Part shown: positions 26,853 through 35,394 of the stretch, in pieces
Layout of the letters: each line of letters begins with the position of its first letter
How positions within the stretch are numbered: the first letter of the stretch is position 1
NCBI RefSeq assembly: GCF_013304445.1
Contig: NZ_JAAITA010000009.1
Location: 50,069-114,068 of the forward strand
Length of the DNA stretch: 64,000 nucleotides
Direction of reading: 5' to 3'
DNA from: Blautia hansenii
GTDB lineage: Bacteria > Bacillota > Clostridia > Lachnospirales > Lachnospiraceae
The notes under the pieces: model-generated
What the model saw: the letters and a program-made list of their open reading frames with translations, nothing else
Database searches by the model: none
What the model was told of the DNA's origin: nothing
Made by a program: the position numbers and the translations under genes

Positions 26853-27659
26853 ATGACACAGGAAAGCATGGAACGGGTGCTTCACACAGAGTGGATGGCA
26901 GAGAAAATTTTCTGGAGGAACAGTGTGGATTCTACGCTTACCTGGGCAAAGGAAGAGGCGGATTTCTGTCTTGGAGAAAATTTGAAGAGCGCCCTTTTCC
27001 TTGCCGATAAACAGACAGCAGGAAAAGGACGCCTTGGGCGGGTGTGGAATTCTCCGGCAGGTGAAAATGTCTATATGACGCTTTTGCTTTTGAAGCCGCC
27101 GGTAGAACCTGTGAAAGCCTCGTCCCTGACTCTGGTTATGGGACTTTCTGTAGCCCAGGCGGTCCGGGATATAACCGGGATTTCGGCGGGGATTAAATGG
27201 CCCAATGATGTTGTAGCAGCGGGAAAGAAAATCTGCGGGATTCTCACAGAGATGAAAATTCGGGGAGAGAAAGCGGAATATGTCAGCATTGGTGTGGGTA
27301 TAAATATGAACCAGAGGGAATTTCCGGAAGAATTGCAGGATAAGGCCACATCGCTGGCTCTTGAGTTGGGATGTGAGGTTGTCCGGGAAGAAATTACGGC
27401 CGGAGTCGTGGAAAGATTTGAAAAAAACTATGAACTTTTTCTGGAAAAGCAGGATTTGCAGTCTTTAAGGGAAGAATATGAAAGGCTTCTGCTGAATAAA
27501 GACCGGCAGGTGCGGATACTGGAAAAAGAGAAAGAGAGCATAGGAATTGCCAGAGGTATTACGCCTGCGGGAGAACTTCTGGTGGAGGACGAAAATGGAG
27601 CAGTGCGGCAGGTACTCTCAGGAGAAGTTTCCGTGAGAGGGCTGTACAGCTATGTGTAA
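26853..27659 (+). CDS. birA: Biotin-[acetyl-CoA-carboxylase] ligase without HTH
   Basis: 268 residues, catalytic domain plus SH3-like C-terminus. The biotinyl-AMP loop reads G-K-G-R-L-G-R-V-W and the active site I-K-W-P-N-D-V. There is no N-terminal winged helix, so it cannot be a biotin repressor of the E. coli BirA kind. The ATG at 26853 has AGGAG ten bases upstream; the GTG at 26844 abuts that site. Part of a close-packed run argF-birA-unknown-coaX-dusB. Confidence 0.92.
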   Translation: MTQESMERVLHTEWMAEKIFWRNSVDSTLTWAKEEADFCLGENLKSALFLADKQTAGKGRLGRVWNSPAGENVYMTLLLLKPPVEPVKASSLTLVMGLSVAQAVRDITGISAGIKWPNDVVAAGKKICGILTEMKIRGEKAEYVSIGVGINMNQREFPEELQDKATSLALELGCEVVREEITAGVVERFEKNYELFLEKQDLQSLREEYERLLLNKDRQVRILEKEKESIGIARGITPAGELLVEDENGAVRQVLSGEVSVRGLYSYV

Positions 27660-27671
27660 AGGGAGAATGAG

Positions 27672-28007
27672 ATGTACAAGGATAAGGTAGTGCTGTGCGG
27701 CGCAAGCGCCTATGAACAGAAGTATTATTTTAATGAGGATTTTGCCTCACTTCCCCAGTCCATACAGGACGAACTGCATATTATGTGTGTACTGTATACA
27801 GAGGAAATCGGGGGGATTCTGACTTTGGAGTTTGACGAGGAGGGAAATCTGCAGTTTCAGGTGGAGTCCCTGGAAGCAGACGCCATGTTTGATGAAATCG
27901 GCAGTGTGCTGAAAATTAAGGATTTACAGAATAAGAAGAAAGAACTGCTGGAGTCTCTGGAATTATACTACAGGGTATTTTTCCTGGGAGAGGAGGTTGA
28001 GGAATAG
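27672..28007 (+). CDS. Conserved hypothetical protein (DUF6145-like)
   Basis: 111 residues, acidic, no membrane segment. I believe it belongs to the Lachnospiraceae family DUF6145, but recall this only by similarity of length, context and the N-terminal K-V-V-L-C-G-A-S-A-Y-E-Q-K-Y-Y-F. It lies between birA and coaX with gaps of 12 and 3 bases, so it is cotranscribed. Function unknown. Confidence 0.75.
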   Translation: MYKDKVVLCGASAYEQKYYFNEDFASLPQSIQDELHIMCVLYTEEIGGILTLEFDEEGNLQFQVESLEADAMFDEIGSVLKIKDLQNKKKELLESLELYYRVFFLGEEVEE

Positions 28008-28010
28008 GAT

Positions 28011-28790
28011 ATGCTGTTAGTAATTGATGTGGGAAATACGCATATTACGCTGGGTGTGTTTGATAAAAAAGAATTGCTGGGAACCTTCCGTATGACTACC
28101 AGGCAGAGCCGGACTTCTGATGAATACGGAATTCTCATGTGCAATATGCTGGAATACAGAGGGATTGCAAAGGACAAGATTGAGGACGTAATTATCAGTT
28201 CTGTAGTGCCGGATGTCATGCATTCCCTGACCAGCAGTGTGATTAAATACTTTGACCGGAAACCTTTAAATGTAGGGCCGGGATGTAAGACGGGAATCCG
28301 CATTACGGCCGTGAATCCCAAGGAAGTAGGGGCAGACCGGATTGTGGATGCAGTGGCGGCGTATGAAAGATACGGCGGTCCGGTGTTGGTGCTGGATTTC
28401 GGAACGGCCACAACCTATGATTTGATTGGTGAGGACGGCAGCTTTGAGGCGGGCATTACGTCTCCGGGTATTGAAATCAGTGCAAAAGCTTTATGGCAGG
28501 ATGCGGCCAAGCTTCCTAAGATTGCCATTGAAAAGCCGAAATCCATTCTGGCAAAGGAAACAATCAGCAGTATGCAGGCAGGTCTGGTGTATGGCTATAT
28601 TGGACAGGTGGAATATATTGTAAAAAAGGTAAAGGAAGAATCCGGGCTTGAAAATATGAAGGTAGTAGCCACAGGCGGTTTGGGAAAAATTATTGCAGAT
28701 GAGACAGACTGCATTGATGTGTATGATTCTCAGCTTACTCTGGAAGGGCTGCGGATTATTTACGAAAAAACGAAGAAAAGCAGAGGTTAA
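28011..28790 (+). CDS. coaX: Type III pantothenate kinase
   Basis: 259 residues. First step of coenzyme A synthesis. ASKHA-fold motifs: [10 protein letters not shown] at the N-terminus, G-A-D-R-I-V-D-A near residue 105 and [12 protein letters not shown] for the second phosphate loop; A-T-G-G-L-G-K-I closes the site. AGGAGG lies inside the preceding gene. The stop is one base before the dusB ATG. Confidence 0.95.
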   Translation: MLLVIDVGNTHITLGVFDKKELLGTFRMTTRQSRTSDEYGILMCNMLEYRGIAKDKIEDVIISSVVPDVMHSLTSSVIKYFDRKPLNVGPGCKTGIRITAVNPKEVGADRIVDAVAAYERYGGPVLVLDFGTATTYDLIGEDGSFEAGITSPGIEISAKALWQDAAKLPKIAIEKPKSILAKETISSMQAGLVYGYIGQVEYIVKKVKEESGLENMKVVATGGLGKIIADETDCIDVYDSQLTLEGLRIIYEKTKKSRG

Positions 28791-28791
28791 G

Positions 28792-29748
28792 ATGAAACTT
28801 AGGATAGGAAAGGTAACTCTTGAGAATAATCTGATACTGGCGCCCATGGCAGGAGTAACGGACCTGCCATTTCGTTTGCTGTGCAAGGAACAGGGTGCGG
28901 GGCTTATCTGTACGGAAATGGTCAGTGCAAAAGCCATACACTTTCAGAATAAAAATACAGAAAGCCTTATGGAGATTGAGGAGAGAGAAAGGCCGGTGTC
29001 TTTGCAGATTTTCGGTTCAGAGCCGGATTTGATGGCAGAGATAGCCAAGCGGATTGAGCACCGGAATTTTGATATTCTGGACATTAACATGGGCTGCCCG
29101 GTGCCCAAGGTAGTAAACAACGGAGAGGGGTCAGCTCTGATGAAAAAACCGGAGTTGGTTCATGAAATTGTATACAAGGTATCCCACGCCATTGAGAAGC
29201 CTGTAACTGTAAAGATAAGAAAAGGTTTTACAGAGGATGCTGTCAATGCAGTGGAAATTGCGAAAATTGCAGAAGAGGCGGGAGCAGCCGCTGTTGCAGT
29301 ACACGGCAGAACCAGGGAGCAGTACTATGCAGGGCAGGCGGACTGGGATATTATCCGCCAGGTGAAGGAAGCAGTGTCCATTCCGGTCATTGGAAACGGA
29401 GATGTGGATTCTCCCCAAAAAGCGGAGGCTCTGGTGAGGGAGACAGGATGCGACGGTATTATGATAGGAAGGGCTGTACAGGGAAACCCCTGGCTGTTTT
29501 CCCGAATTCTCCATTATCAGGAGACGGGAGAGCTTCTGCCGCCGCCATCCATGGAAGAGGTAAAGGATATGATGCTGCGTCATGCAAAAATGCAGCTGGA
29601 ATATAAAGGCGTTTATACCGGTATGCGGGAAATGCGCAAGCATGTGGCCTGGTACACTTCGGGAATGCCGCATTCTGCCTCTGTGCGCAGGCAGGTAAAT
29701 GAAGTGGAAAGCTATGCACAGCTGGAGGAACTGGTGAGCCGGATGTAG
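28792..29748 (+). CDS. dusB: tRNA-dihydrouridine synthase
   Basis: 318 residues. FMN-dependent reduction of uridines in tRNA. Motifs: L-A-P-M-A-G-V-T-D near residue 17, N-M-G-C-P-V-P-K-V with the catalytic Cys near 102, V-K-I-R-K-G-F and G-R-T-R-E-Q-Y-Y. The ATG at 28792 gives the standard DusB N-terminus; an in-frame upstream ATG lies deep in coaX. dusB-greA-lysS is a widespread gene order in Bacillota. Confidence 0.94.
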   Translation: MKLRIGKVTLENNLILAPMAGVTDLPFRLLCKEQGAGLICTEMVSAKAIHFQNKNTESLMEIEERERPVSLQIFGSEPDLMAEIAKRIEHRNFDILDINMGCPVPKVVNNGEGSALMKKPELVHEIVYKVSHAIEKPVTVKIRKGFTEDAVNAVEIAKIAEEAGAAAVAVHGRTREQYYAGQADWDIIRQVKEAVSIPVIGNGDVDSPQKAEALVRETGCDGIMIGRAVQGNPWLFSRILHYQETGELLPPPSMEEVKDMMLRHAKMQLEYKGVYTGMREMRKHVAWYTSGMPHSASVRRQVNEVESYAQLEELVSRM

Positions 29749-29817
29749 AAGAATACTTTCAAAAATGGGGATTTTGCCAATTTTGCCCCTGATTTTAGGA
29801 AGAAAGGGCTATTTGGC

Positions 29818-29846
29818 TTGACATCTGCATATCTATTATTTATAAT
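29818..29846 (+). promoter_or_regulatory. Perfect consensus promoter of greA-lysS
   Basis: TTGACA (29818-29823), exactly 17 bases, then TATAAT (29841-29846). The 5' leader before greA is about 88 bases and holds a short hairpin, CAGGG/CCCTG, near 29880-29900. Confidence 0.9.
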
Positions 29847-29940
29847 ATTATGACTGTTAAGTAGCGGTATTTATGTGGACAGGGCTTTTTTTAATCCCTG
29901 GATTCCATTATGAATATATGAGAAAGGGTGTAGAATTAAA

Positions 29941-30423
29941 ATGGAAGAAAAGAAAACAATACTGACGTATGCGGGACTGACAAAACTGGAAGAAGAATTA
30001 CATGACTTAAAAGTCGTTCGGAGAAAAGAAGTAGCAGAAAAAATCAAAGAGGCAAGAGAACAGGGTGACTTATCTGAAAATGCAGAATACGATGCAGCAA
30101 AAGATGAGCAGAGAGATATTGAGGCCAGAATTGAAGAAATCGAAAAAATTCTGAAAAATGCCGAAGTTGTAGTAGAAGATGAAGTAGACCTGGACAAAAT
30201 CAGTGTTGGCTGTAAAGTAAAGGTTTATGATGTGGAATTTGAGGAAGAAATTGAGTTTAAAATCGTAGGCTCTACAGAGGCCAACAGCCTGGAGGGTAAA
30301 ATTTCCAATGAATCACCGGTTGGAAAGGCGCTTATCGGTGCAAGGAAAGGTGAAACCGTTTCCGTAGAAATGCCGGCAGGCACTATGGAATACAAGGTTC
30401 TTGAAATCGAAAGAAATATTTAA
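29941..30423 (+). CDS. greA: Transcription elongation factor GreA
   Basis: 160 residues. It rescues backtracked RNA polymerase by stimulating transcript cleavage. The N-terminal coiled coil carries the acidic tip [10 protein letters not shown] (residues ~42-51), and the C-terminal FKBP-like domain has [15 protein letters not shown] precedes the ATG. The stop is 37 bases before the lysS start, so the two are cotranscribed. Confidence 0.96.
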   Translation: MEEKKTILTYAGLTKLEEELHDLKVVRRKEVAEKIKEAREQGDLSENAEYDAAKDEQRDIEARIEEIEKILKNAEVVVEDEVDLDKISVGCKVKVYDVEFEEEIEFKIVGSTEANSLEGKISNESPVGKALIGARKGETVSVEMPAGTMEYKVLEIERNI

Positions 30424-30460
30424 GGATACCAGACAAATAAACGTAAGGAGTGTGTACAAA

Positions 30461-32380
30461 GTGGCAGAACAGCAGAAGAAAGCACAGGAACAGGACTTGA
30501 ACCAGTTATTAAAGGTACGCCGTGAGAAGCTGTCCCAGCTTCAGGAGGAAGGAAGAGACCCGTTCCAGATTACCAAGTATGATGTGACTCATCACAGTAT
30601 GGAAGTGAAAAATGCCTTTGAAGAATTAGAAGGCAAGAGCGTTTCCCTGGCAGGACGTATGATGTCCAAGCGTGTTATGGGAAAAGCTTCTTTTTGCAGT
30701 ATTCAGGATTTACAGGGTGCAATTCAGTCTTATGTAGCAAGAGATAATATAGGGGAAGATTCCTATAAAGACTTCAAAAAAATGGATATTGGTGACATTG
30801 TAGGCATTAAGGGTGAGGTGTTTAAGACAAAAACCGGTGAAATTTCCATCCATGCCACAGAAGTGACACTGCTTTCCAAGAGTTTAAATCCTCTTCCGGA
30901 AAAATTCCACGGCCTGACAAACACAGACCTGCGTTACCGTCAGAGATATGTGGATTTGATTATGAACGAAGATGTAAAGGAAACTTTTATCAAGCGTTCT
31001 AAAATCATTGCAAGTATTCGTCACTATTTAAACGGACAGGGATTCCTGGAAGTGGAAACTCCTATGCTGGTAGCCAATGCCGGCGGTGCGGCAGCGCGTC
31101 CTTTTGAAACACATTTCAATGCGTTGGATGAGGACTTTAAGCTGCGTATTTCTCTGGAACTGTATCTGAAGAGACTGATTGTAGGCGGTATGGAGCGAGT
31201 ATACGAAATCGGACGTGTATTCCGTAACGAAGGTCTGGACACCAGACACAATCCGGAATTTACTTTAATGGAATTATATCAGGCTTACACGGATTACCAC
31301 GGCATGATGGACTTGACGGAAAATCTGTACCGTCATGTGGCGCAGGAAGTTCTGGGCACAACAAAAATCAGCTACAATGGCGTGGAAATGGATTTAGGAA
31401 AGCCATTTGAACGTATCACTATGGTAGACGCGGTTAAGAAATATGCAGGTGTGGACTTTAACGAGATTCATACACTGAAAGAAGCCAGAGCTGTGGCAAA
31501 GGAACATCATGTAGAGTACGAAGAACGCCATAAAAAGGGCGATATTCTGTCTCTGTTCTTTGAAGAGTTTGCAGAAGAGCATTTGATTCAGCCAACCTTT
31601 GTTATGGACCACCCAATCGAGATTTCTCCGCTGACTAAGAAGAAACCGGAAAATCCGGAATATACAGAGAGATTTGAGTTCTTTATGAACGGCTGGGAAA
31701 TGGCAAACGCTTACTCTGAACTCAATGACCCTATTGACCAGAGAGAGAGATTTAAAGCACAGGAAGAACTGTTGGCTCAGGGTGATGAAGAAGCCAATAC
31801 CACAGATGAAGACTTTCTGCATGCACTGGAAATCGGTATGCCACCTACAGGCGGTATCGGCTTCGGTATCGACAGAATGGTTATGTTACTGACAGATTCT
31901 GCAGCAATTCGTGATGTTCTGGCCTTCCCGACAATGAAGTCACAGGGGGCTGCGAAGAACGAAGCAAACAATGCAGCACAGGAAACAAAGCCAGTTGAGA
32001 AGATTGATTTTTCCAAAGTAAAAGTAGAGCCATTATTCGAAGAAATGGTTGATTTTGATACTTTCAGCAAGTCAGATTTCAGAGCTGTAAAGGTAAAAGC
32101 ATGTGAAGCAGTTAAGAAATCCAAGAAGCTGTTACAGTTCACTCTGGACGATGGAACAGGCACAGATCGTACCATTTTAAGCGGTATTCACGCTTATTAT
32201 GAGCCAGAAGAACTGGTTGGAAAAACACTGATCGCTATCACAAACCTGCCACCAAGAGCTATGATGGGAATTGATTCTTGTGGAATGTTACTTAGTGCAA
32301 TCCATGAGGAAGAGGGCGAAGAAAAACTTCATCTTCTGATGGTTGATAACCATATCCCGGCTGGTGCAAAGCTGTACTAA
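30461..32380 (+). CDS. lysS: Lysyl-tRNA synthetase, class II, with element-supplied tRNA-binding tail
   Basis: 639 residues. Residues 1-~490 are the usual LysS: OB-fold anticodon domain, then the catalytic core ending in motif 3 G-I-G-F-G-I-D-R-M and F-P-T-M-K-S. Residues ~527-639 form an EMAPII/Trbp111-like tRNA-binding domain ([11 protein letters not shown], ending I-P-A-G-A-K-L-Y). The GTG at 30461 lies ten bases after AAGGAG. A mobile element is joined to the gene at codons 489-494 (bases 31925-31941), so the linker and the last domain are encoded by the element. The displaced tail, with recognisably the same sequence, is at 47707-48204. Confidence 0.95.
   Translation: MAEQQKKAQEQDLNQLLKVRREKLSQLQEEGRDPFQITKYDVTHHSMEVKNAFEELEGKSVSLAGRMMSKRVMGKASFCSIQDLQGAIQSYVARDNIGEDSYKDFKKMDIGDIVGIKGEVFKTKTGEISIHATEVTLLSKSLNPLPEKFHGLTNTDLRYRQRYVDLIMNEDVKETFIKRSKIIASIRHYLNGQGFLEVETPMLVANAGGAAARPFETHFNALDEDFKLRISLELYLKRLIVGGMERVYEIGRVFRNEGLDTRHNPEFTLMELYQAYTDYHGMMDLTENLYRHVAQEVLGTTKISYNGVEMDLGKPFERITMVDAVKKYAGVDFNEIHTLKEARAVAKEHHVEYEERHKKGDILSLFFEEFAEEHLIQPTFVMDHPIEISPLTKKKPENPEYTERFEFFMNGWEMANAYSELNDPIDQRERFKAQEELLAQGDEEANTTDEDFLHALEIGMPPTGGIGFGIDRMVMLLTDSAAIRDVLAFPTMKSQGAAKNEANNAAQETKPVEKIDFSKVKVEPLFEEMVDFDTFSKSDFRAVKVKACEAVKKSKKLLQFTLDDGTGTDRTILSGIHAYYEPEELVGKTLIAITNLPPRAMMGIDSCGMLLSAIHEEEGEEKLHLLMVDNHIPAGAKLY
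31925..31941 (+). repeat. attL core direct repeat in lysS
   Basis: TTCCCGACAATGAAGTC, coding F-P-T-M-K-(S) at the conserved end of the LysS catalytic core. It is identical to bases 47707-47723. The following bases differ (ACAGGG against CCAGGG), so crossover falls within or next to these 17 bases. Confidence 0.85.
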
Positions 32381-32422
32381 AATTAAATATTAAATGTCTA
32401 AAATCATGATGTCAGACCGCAT

Positions 32423-32442
32423 TTGACAACAATTTGACAACA
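32423..32442 (+). repeat. Tandem TTGACAACA motifs, probable integrase arm sites (left)
   Basis: TTGACAACA occurs at 32423-32431 and 32434-32442, exactly 11 bases apart, 42 bases after the lysS stop. Similar motifs lie near the right end (47560-47616). A second shared motif, GAAGCATGACGAA (32470-32482), recurs as GAAGCATCACGAA at 47669-47681. Confidence 0.5.
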
Positions 32443-32520
32443 AAATTTGGGATAATGACGAATCGTTATGAAGCATGACGAATTTCAGGTGAAAGGACAC
32501 AGGTTTGACAATGAAGTAAG

Positions 32521-32557
32521 AGCACTTCTTAGAGTTAATCTAAGAGGTGCTTTTTTT
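32521..32557 (+). terminator. Terminator after the element-borne lysS tail
   Basis: AGCACTTCTTAGA (32521-32533) pairs with TCTAAGAGGTGCT (32539-32551), one G-U, then TTTTTT. Confidence 0.85.
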
Positions 32558-32628
32558 CGTCCCTGGAAAGTGATATCCCGGCAGTCAGCTTCTGTAAAAC
32601 AGTAAATCTAATTTTGGAGGAAAACATC

Positions 32629-32898
32629 ATGGGTAAAAGTTATAAACCAATTACAAGTATGAAGGAAGTACCAGAGCAGCTTAGAAAATTGCGCCGACAA
32701 TATCTGCGCTATCAACAGGCAGAAATTATTTACAGCATCTCTCATAAGAAGCTTTTGGAGCTTGCCAGTGATGCAGGTGCGATTTACAGAATAGATGGAA
32801 CAGTACTGATTAACAGGGATATTTTTGATACTTATCTGGAACGATTTCATGAACCGGCGAAAGGAAAAGGCAGGGAGGAAATGACAGATGAGCGGTAA
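32629..32898 (+). CDS. DUF6462-like small protein
   Basis: 89 residues. The core L-R-Y-Q-Q-A-E-I-I-Y-S-I-S-H-K-K-L-L-E-L-A followed by A-I-Y-R-I-D-G-T-V-L-I-N-R matches the DUF6462 pattern of small mobile-element proteins that resemble excisionase winged helices. The ATG at 32629 follows TTGGAGG. It overlaps the next, related gene by 11 bases. The element holds three such proteins; the third lies upstream of the integrase. Likely a DNA-binding regulator or excision factor. Confidence 0.75.
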   Translation: MGKSYKPITSMKEVPEQLRKLRRQYLRYQQAEIIYSISHKKLLELASDAGAIYRIDGTVLINRDIFDTYLERFHEPAKGKGREEMTDER

Positions 32899-33115
32899 TG
32901 TATGGATGTTCTCAGATGAGATTGATGATGAAGATCTGGAATTTATGAGCCATGCCTATGTGACCTACAATATGGCATGTGAATATTACAGGCTGGGAAT
33001 TAAACCCGTTGTCCGTATGGCACATGAAGCCGGGGCAGTCTATAAGATTGGAAAGAAAGTATTAATTCGTAGAAGTATATTTGAAGCGTATCTGCGAGAG
33101 CAGAGGAAGATTTGA
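32888..33115 (+). CDS. Second DUF6462-like small protein
   Basis: 75 residues. Same pattern as its upstream neighbour: V-T-Y-N-M-A-C-E-Y-Y-R-L-G then A-H-E-A-G-A-V-Y-K-I-G-K-K-V-L-I-R-R-S-I-F-E. An acidic N-terminal extension replaces the basic one of its neighbour, so the two may form a heteromer. AGGGAGG lies inside the preceding gene. Confidence 0.7.
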   Translation: MSGNVWMFSDEIDDEDLEFMSHAYVTYNMACEYYRLGIKPVVRMAHEAGAVYKIGKKVLIRRSIFEAYLREQRKI

Positions 33116-33129
33116 TAGAGGAGAAGAAC

Positions 33130-33513
33130 ATGAGTGAACAGAGAAAAATAATACATGATGATAACAATGGATTAGATTATATGCTGGTGGGAGATTATTA
33201 CATACCGATGTTAACCTTGCCGGAGGAAAACAGACCGATTGGTTACTGGGGAATGCTTCGGAAAGAATATCTGGAAAAACATAAATCGGGGATGTATTCT
33301 TATCTTCTGTTGACTGGAAAACTGGACAGTTATCTGGCGGATCTTAACGAACAGGCACAGGAACGGTCTGAGCTGATTGAAGCACAAATGAGAAGTGCTG
33401 AAGGCGTAACAGAGAAATTAAAGGCACGGAATCCTATGGAGTGGGTGCGACAGTGTAATAACATCAGGAATCGTGTGCAGGAAATTGTGTTGAGTGAATT
33501 GGTATATGTATAG
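33130..33513 (+). CDS. tnpV: TnpV family protein
   Basis: 127 residues. Recognised from Y-M-L-V-G-D-Y-Y-I-P-M-L-T-L-P-E-E, I-G-Y-W-G-M-L-R-K-E-Y-L and the C-terminal helical N-P-M-E-W-V-R-Q-C-N-N-I-R-N-R, typical of TnpV from Tn4451-like mobilizable elements. Its role there is unclear. GAGGAGAAG precedes the ATG at 33130. Confidence 0.85.
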   Translation: MSEQRKIIHDDNNGLDYMLVGDYYIPMLTLPEENRPIGYWGMLRKEYLEKHKSGMYSYLLLTGKLDSYLADLNEQAQERSELIEAQMRSAEGVTEKLKARNPMEWVRQCNNIRNRVQEIVLSELVYV

Positions 33514-33522
33514 GAGGAGCGT

Positions 33523-33702
33523 ATGAGATACAGGATTGAATATGCAGATGGAAGATGTTGCAATTTCGCAAACAGCAGAAAAGATTTACTGGATTGGTTG
33601 AAATTGCTGAAAGATGAACAGATTGTTGATATTCGTAAAATCTATAAAAGCGGTGTTACAGATTCAGTTCTGGATAGTTACCGAAGATATTTAAAACAGT
33701 GA
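33523..33702 (+). CDS. Small hypothetical protein
   Basis: 59 residues, with AGGAGGAG seven bases before the ATG, which makes translation credible. It starts M-R-Y-R-I-E-Y-A-D-G and ends R-R-Y-L-K-Q; a mixed alpha/beta protein with basic C-terminus. Probably cotranscribed with tnpV and the membrane protein that follows 15 bases later. Family unknown to me. Confidence 0.6.
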   Translation: MRYRIEYADGRCCNFANSRKDLLDWLKLLKDEQIVDIRKIYKSGVTDSVLDSYRRYLKQ

Positions 33703-33717
33703 AAGGGGTAGGCAGTC

Positions 33718-34050
33718 ATGGTAGTTGTAAAAATTATTATAAGGATTTTGTTATTGCCAGTGCGGATATGCCTGACGTTGATACAACTGATGCTTATGTT
33801 CAGCACATGGCTGTCTGCAACTGCATTTCATGTCCTGTCTGGAATTATCTGCATTACAGCAGTCTTAGGATATGGATTCGGGCAGGAAACAGGCACAGAA
33901 GTGGGAAGAATGCTTTTGGCAGGTTTTATACTTTATATCCTGCCTGTACTTTCTGGCTGGGCGGTGATGTGGCTGGAAACAATCAAAATCAGATTGATGG
34001 GAGATAAAAAAGATGGAATTAACGGAAAATATGGAGGAGTTCCTGAATGA
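33718..34050 (+). CDS. Small membrane protein of the element
   Basis: 110 residues with three hydrophobic segments (about residues 5-30, 35-52 and 65-88) and a charged cytoplasmic tail. It resembles CD1845-type small membrane proteins of clostridial mobile elements in size and position, but I cannot confirm the family. Its end overlaps the next gene by 38 bases. Confidence 0.6.
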   Translation: MVVVKIIIRILLLPVRICLTLIQLMLMFSTWLSATAFHVLSGIICITAVLGYGFGQETGTEVGRMLLAGFILYILPVLSGWAVMWLETIKIRLMGDKKDGINGKYGGVPE

Positions 34051-34312
34051 TCTGATCGGAAAAAGAATGGAACAGGTTTATCAGGAAAATGATGGAGAGC
34101 AGTATGATCCATTCAATGAAGAACTGGAACTGAAAGTGCAAAAGGTAATTCGGAAGTTACCGCAAAAACAGAGAAAAGTTATTTTTGACTATATGACAGA
34201 AACCTCAAATAATAACAGTGACCTGAATGAGTTCTATTATCGTATGGGATTGAGAGATGGGCTAAAGCTGAAAGAAACTATCAAAACTATACTGGATACA
34301 TTGATGGAGTAG
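34013..34312 (+). CDS. Small acidic/helical protein, paralogue A
   Basis: 99 residues. Paralogue of the next gene: both end with F-Y-Y/F-R-L/M-G-L-R/K-D-G-L-x-L-K-x-x-x-K plus a short helix, and both have K-V-I-x-x-L-x-x-x-Q in the middle. All-helical by composition. Overlap with the upstream gene suggests translational coupling. Function unknown. Confidence 0.6.
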   Translation: MELTENMEEFLNDLIGKRMEQVYQENDGEQYDPFNEELELKVQKVIRKLPQKQRKVIFDYMTETSNNNSDLNEFYYRMGLRDGLKLKETIKTILDTLME

Positions 34313-34341
34313 GGTACCGGAGAAAGGAAAGGGATTCACAA

Positions 34342-34641
34342 ATGAAAATGACAAAAGAGATTGAAGAATTTATCAATTTGACAATAACGGAACATATGGG
34401 AAAATCATATGCAGATTGGAAGTTGAGCCAGTCATCTGTGACAGAACCAGATGAGGTTGAAGAAGCGTACAAAAAAGTGATTGCTACACTTTCGCCGGAG
34501 CAGGAAGAAGTCATTACAAAATATTGCGACCAGATATTTAACAGCGGAGCAGAGACAGAGGAATTTTTTTATCGGTTGGGATTAAAAGACGGATTGCATT
34601 TAAAAACTGTGGTAAAGAAAGTAATTCGATCATTATCGTAA
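34342..34641 (+). CDS. Small acidic/helical protein, paralogue B
   Basis: 99 residues, same length and C-terminal pattern (F-F-Y-R-L-G-L-K-D-G-L-H-L-K) as the gene before it, so the pair arose by tandem duplication. GAAAGGAAAGGG lies upstream of the ATG. It is the last gene before the restriction-modification cargo. Confidence 0.6.
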   Translation: MKMTKEIEEFINLTITEHMGKSYADWKLSQSSVTEPDEVEEAYKKVIATLSPEQEEVITKYCDQIFNSGAETEEFFYRLGLKDGLHLKTVVKKVIRSLS

Positions 34642-34672
34642 TCAAGTAATTGAAGAAAAAATGGTTCAAATA

Positions 34673-34681
34673 TGCTATAAT
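34673..34681 (+). promoter_or_regulatory. Extended -10 promoter of the restriction gene
   Basis: TGC-TATAAT (TATAAT at 34676-34681) is an extended -10 box, 38 bases before the ATG. The best -35 candidate, TTGAAG at 34650, is 20 bases away, too far to be convincing. Confidence 0.6.
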
Positions 34682-34719
34682 TCCTATGTGCAGAGATAGA
34701 ACACTCTAACACAGGTAAT

Positions 34720-35289
34720 ATGGCAATATATAATGAATTTGGCTATATCACAATAGATGATGCCAGAATTGATGAAACTTGCAATGCCTACTTCAAATGG
34801 AAAGATTTGAACACGTATATTTCTAATAACAGCCATCGGGGCATAAATATGCCTGATGCGATTAGTGAACCAATGGGGTGTTATTGCTTGGGATATTTGT
34901 GGAATCGTGGTGATGAAGTAGGAGATGCTACTGATCCAAATACAGGAAGAAAAATTGAATTTAAAGCCACTTCCCGATTTGAAGGAGATTTGTCTTCATT
35001 TGGACCGAAATGTGTATTTGATGATTTGGTGTTTCTGAGATTTAAGCTAGATGAAAACTTGCTATATATTTATGACTTGAATATAAATTCAGAAGAATTT
35101 GGAAAATATCCAGCAAATAAAACTCAGACAATCCAAGAACAAAAAAATCAGGGAAGACGCCCACATGTAAGTCTTCAGACATTATTTGTGGATGCAAATA
35201 ATTTAGAGCCAGACATTATTTTTGATATTCGAAGATGTAAGGCTTATAACAGAGTATCAGAATACTACCAAAGATTAATCGGTAAATAA
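34720..35289 (+). CDS. Type II restriction endonuclease, Bsp6I-like
   Basis: 189 residues. Recognised from Y-I-T-I-D-D-A-R, A-Y-F-K-W-K-D-L, S-H-R-G-I-N-M-P-D-A-I-S-E and the core D-A-T-D-P...I-E-F-K-A-T-S, a plausible PD-(D/E)XK centre (E-F-K near residue 88). From memory the Bsp6I family cuts GCNGC; this specificity is an inference. It lies directly before a C5 methyltransferase and a Vsr gene, all in the same direction. Weak ribosome site (ACAGGT), as expected for a nuclease kept below its methylase. Confidence 0.75.
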   Translation: MAIYNEFGYITIDDARIDETCNAYFKWKDLNTYISNNSHRGINMPDAISEPMGCYCLGYLWNRGDEVGDATDPNTGRKIEFKATSRFEGDLSSFGPKCVFDDLVFLRFKLDENLLYIYDLNINSEEFGKYPANKTQTIQEQKNQGRRPHVSLQTLFVDANNLEPDIIFDIRRCKAYNRVSEYYQRLIGK

Positions 35290-35293
35290 TACG

Positions 35294-35323
35294 AAAGGCA
35301 GAGTGTTTTATCTCTGCCTTTTC
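35294..35323 (+). terminator. Terminator between nuclease and methyltransferase
   Basis: AAAGGCAGAG (35294-35303) pairs perfectly with CTCTGCCTTT (35312-35321), followed by TT. It separates the two genes into distinct transcripts. Confidence 0.8.
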
Positions 35324-35334
35324 AAAATGTAATA

Positions 35335-35363
35335 TTGCGGCGCGCCGCGATTTATGATAATAT
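35335..35363 (+). promoter_or_regulatory. Methyltransferase promoter overlapping a GC-rich palindrome
   Basis: GCGGCGCGCCGC (35337-35348) is a perfect 12-base palindrome in otherwise AT-rich DNA. It contains GCGGC and GCCGC, both GCNGC sites. It overlaps a possible -35 (TTGCGG, 35335-35340), with GATAAT (35356-35361) or TAATAT (35358-35363) as -10. Methylation of these sites could switch the promoter. Confidence 0.55.
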
Positions 35364-35394
35364 GTACACATTACGAAAGAACAGGAGAAAGATA

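Noticed and set aside
32423..32442. TTGACAACA repeats as -35 promoter boxes
   Set aside because: No -10 box at 16-18 bases and the exact 11-base period with copies at the other end fit protein-binding sites better.
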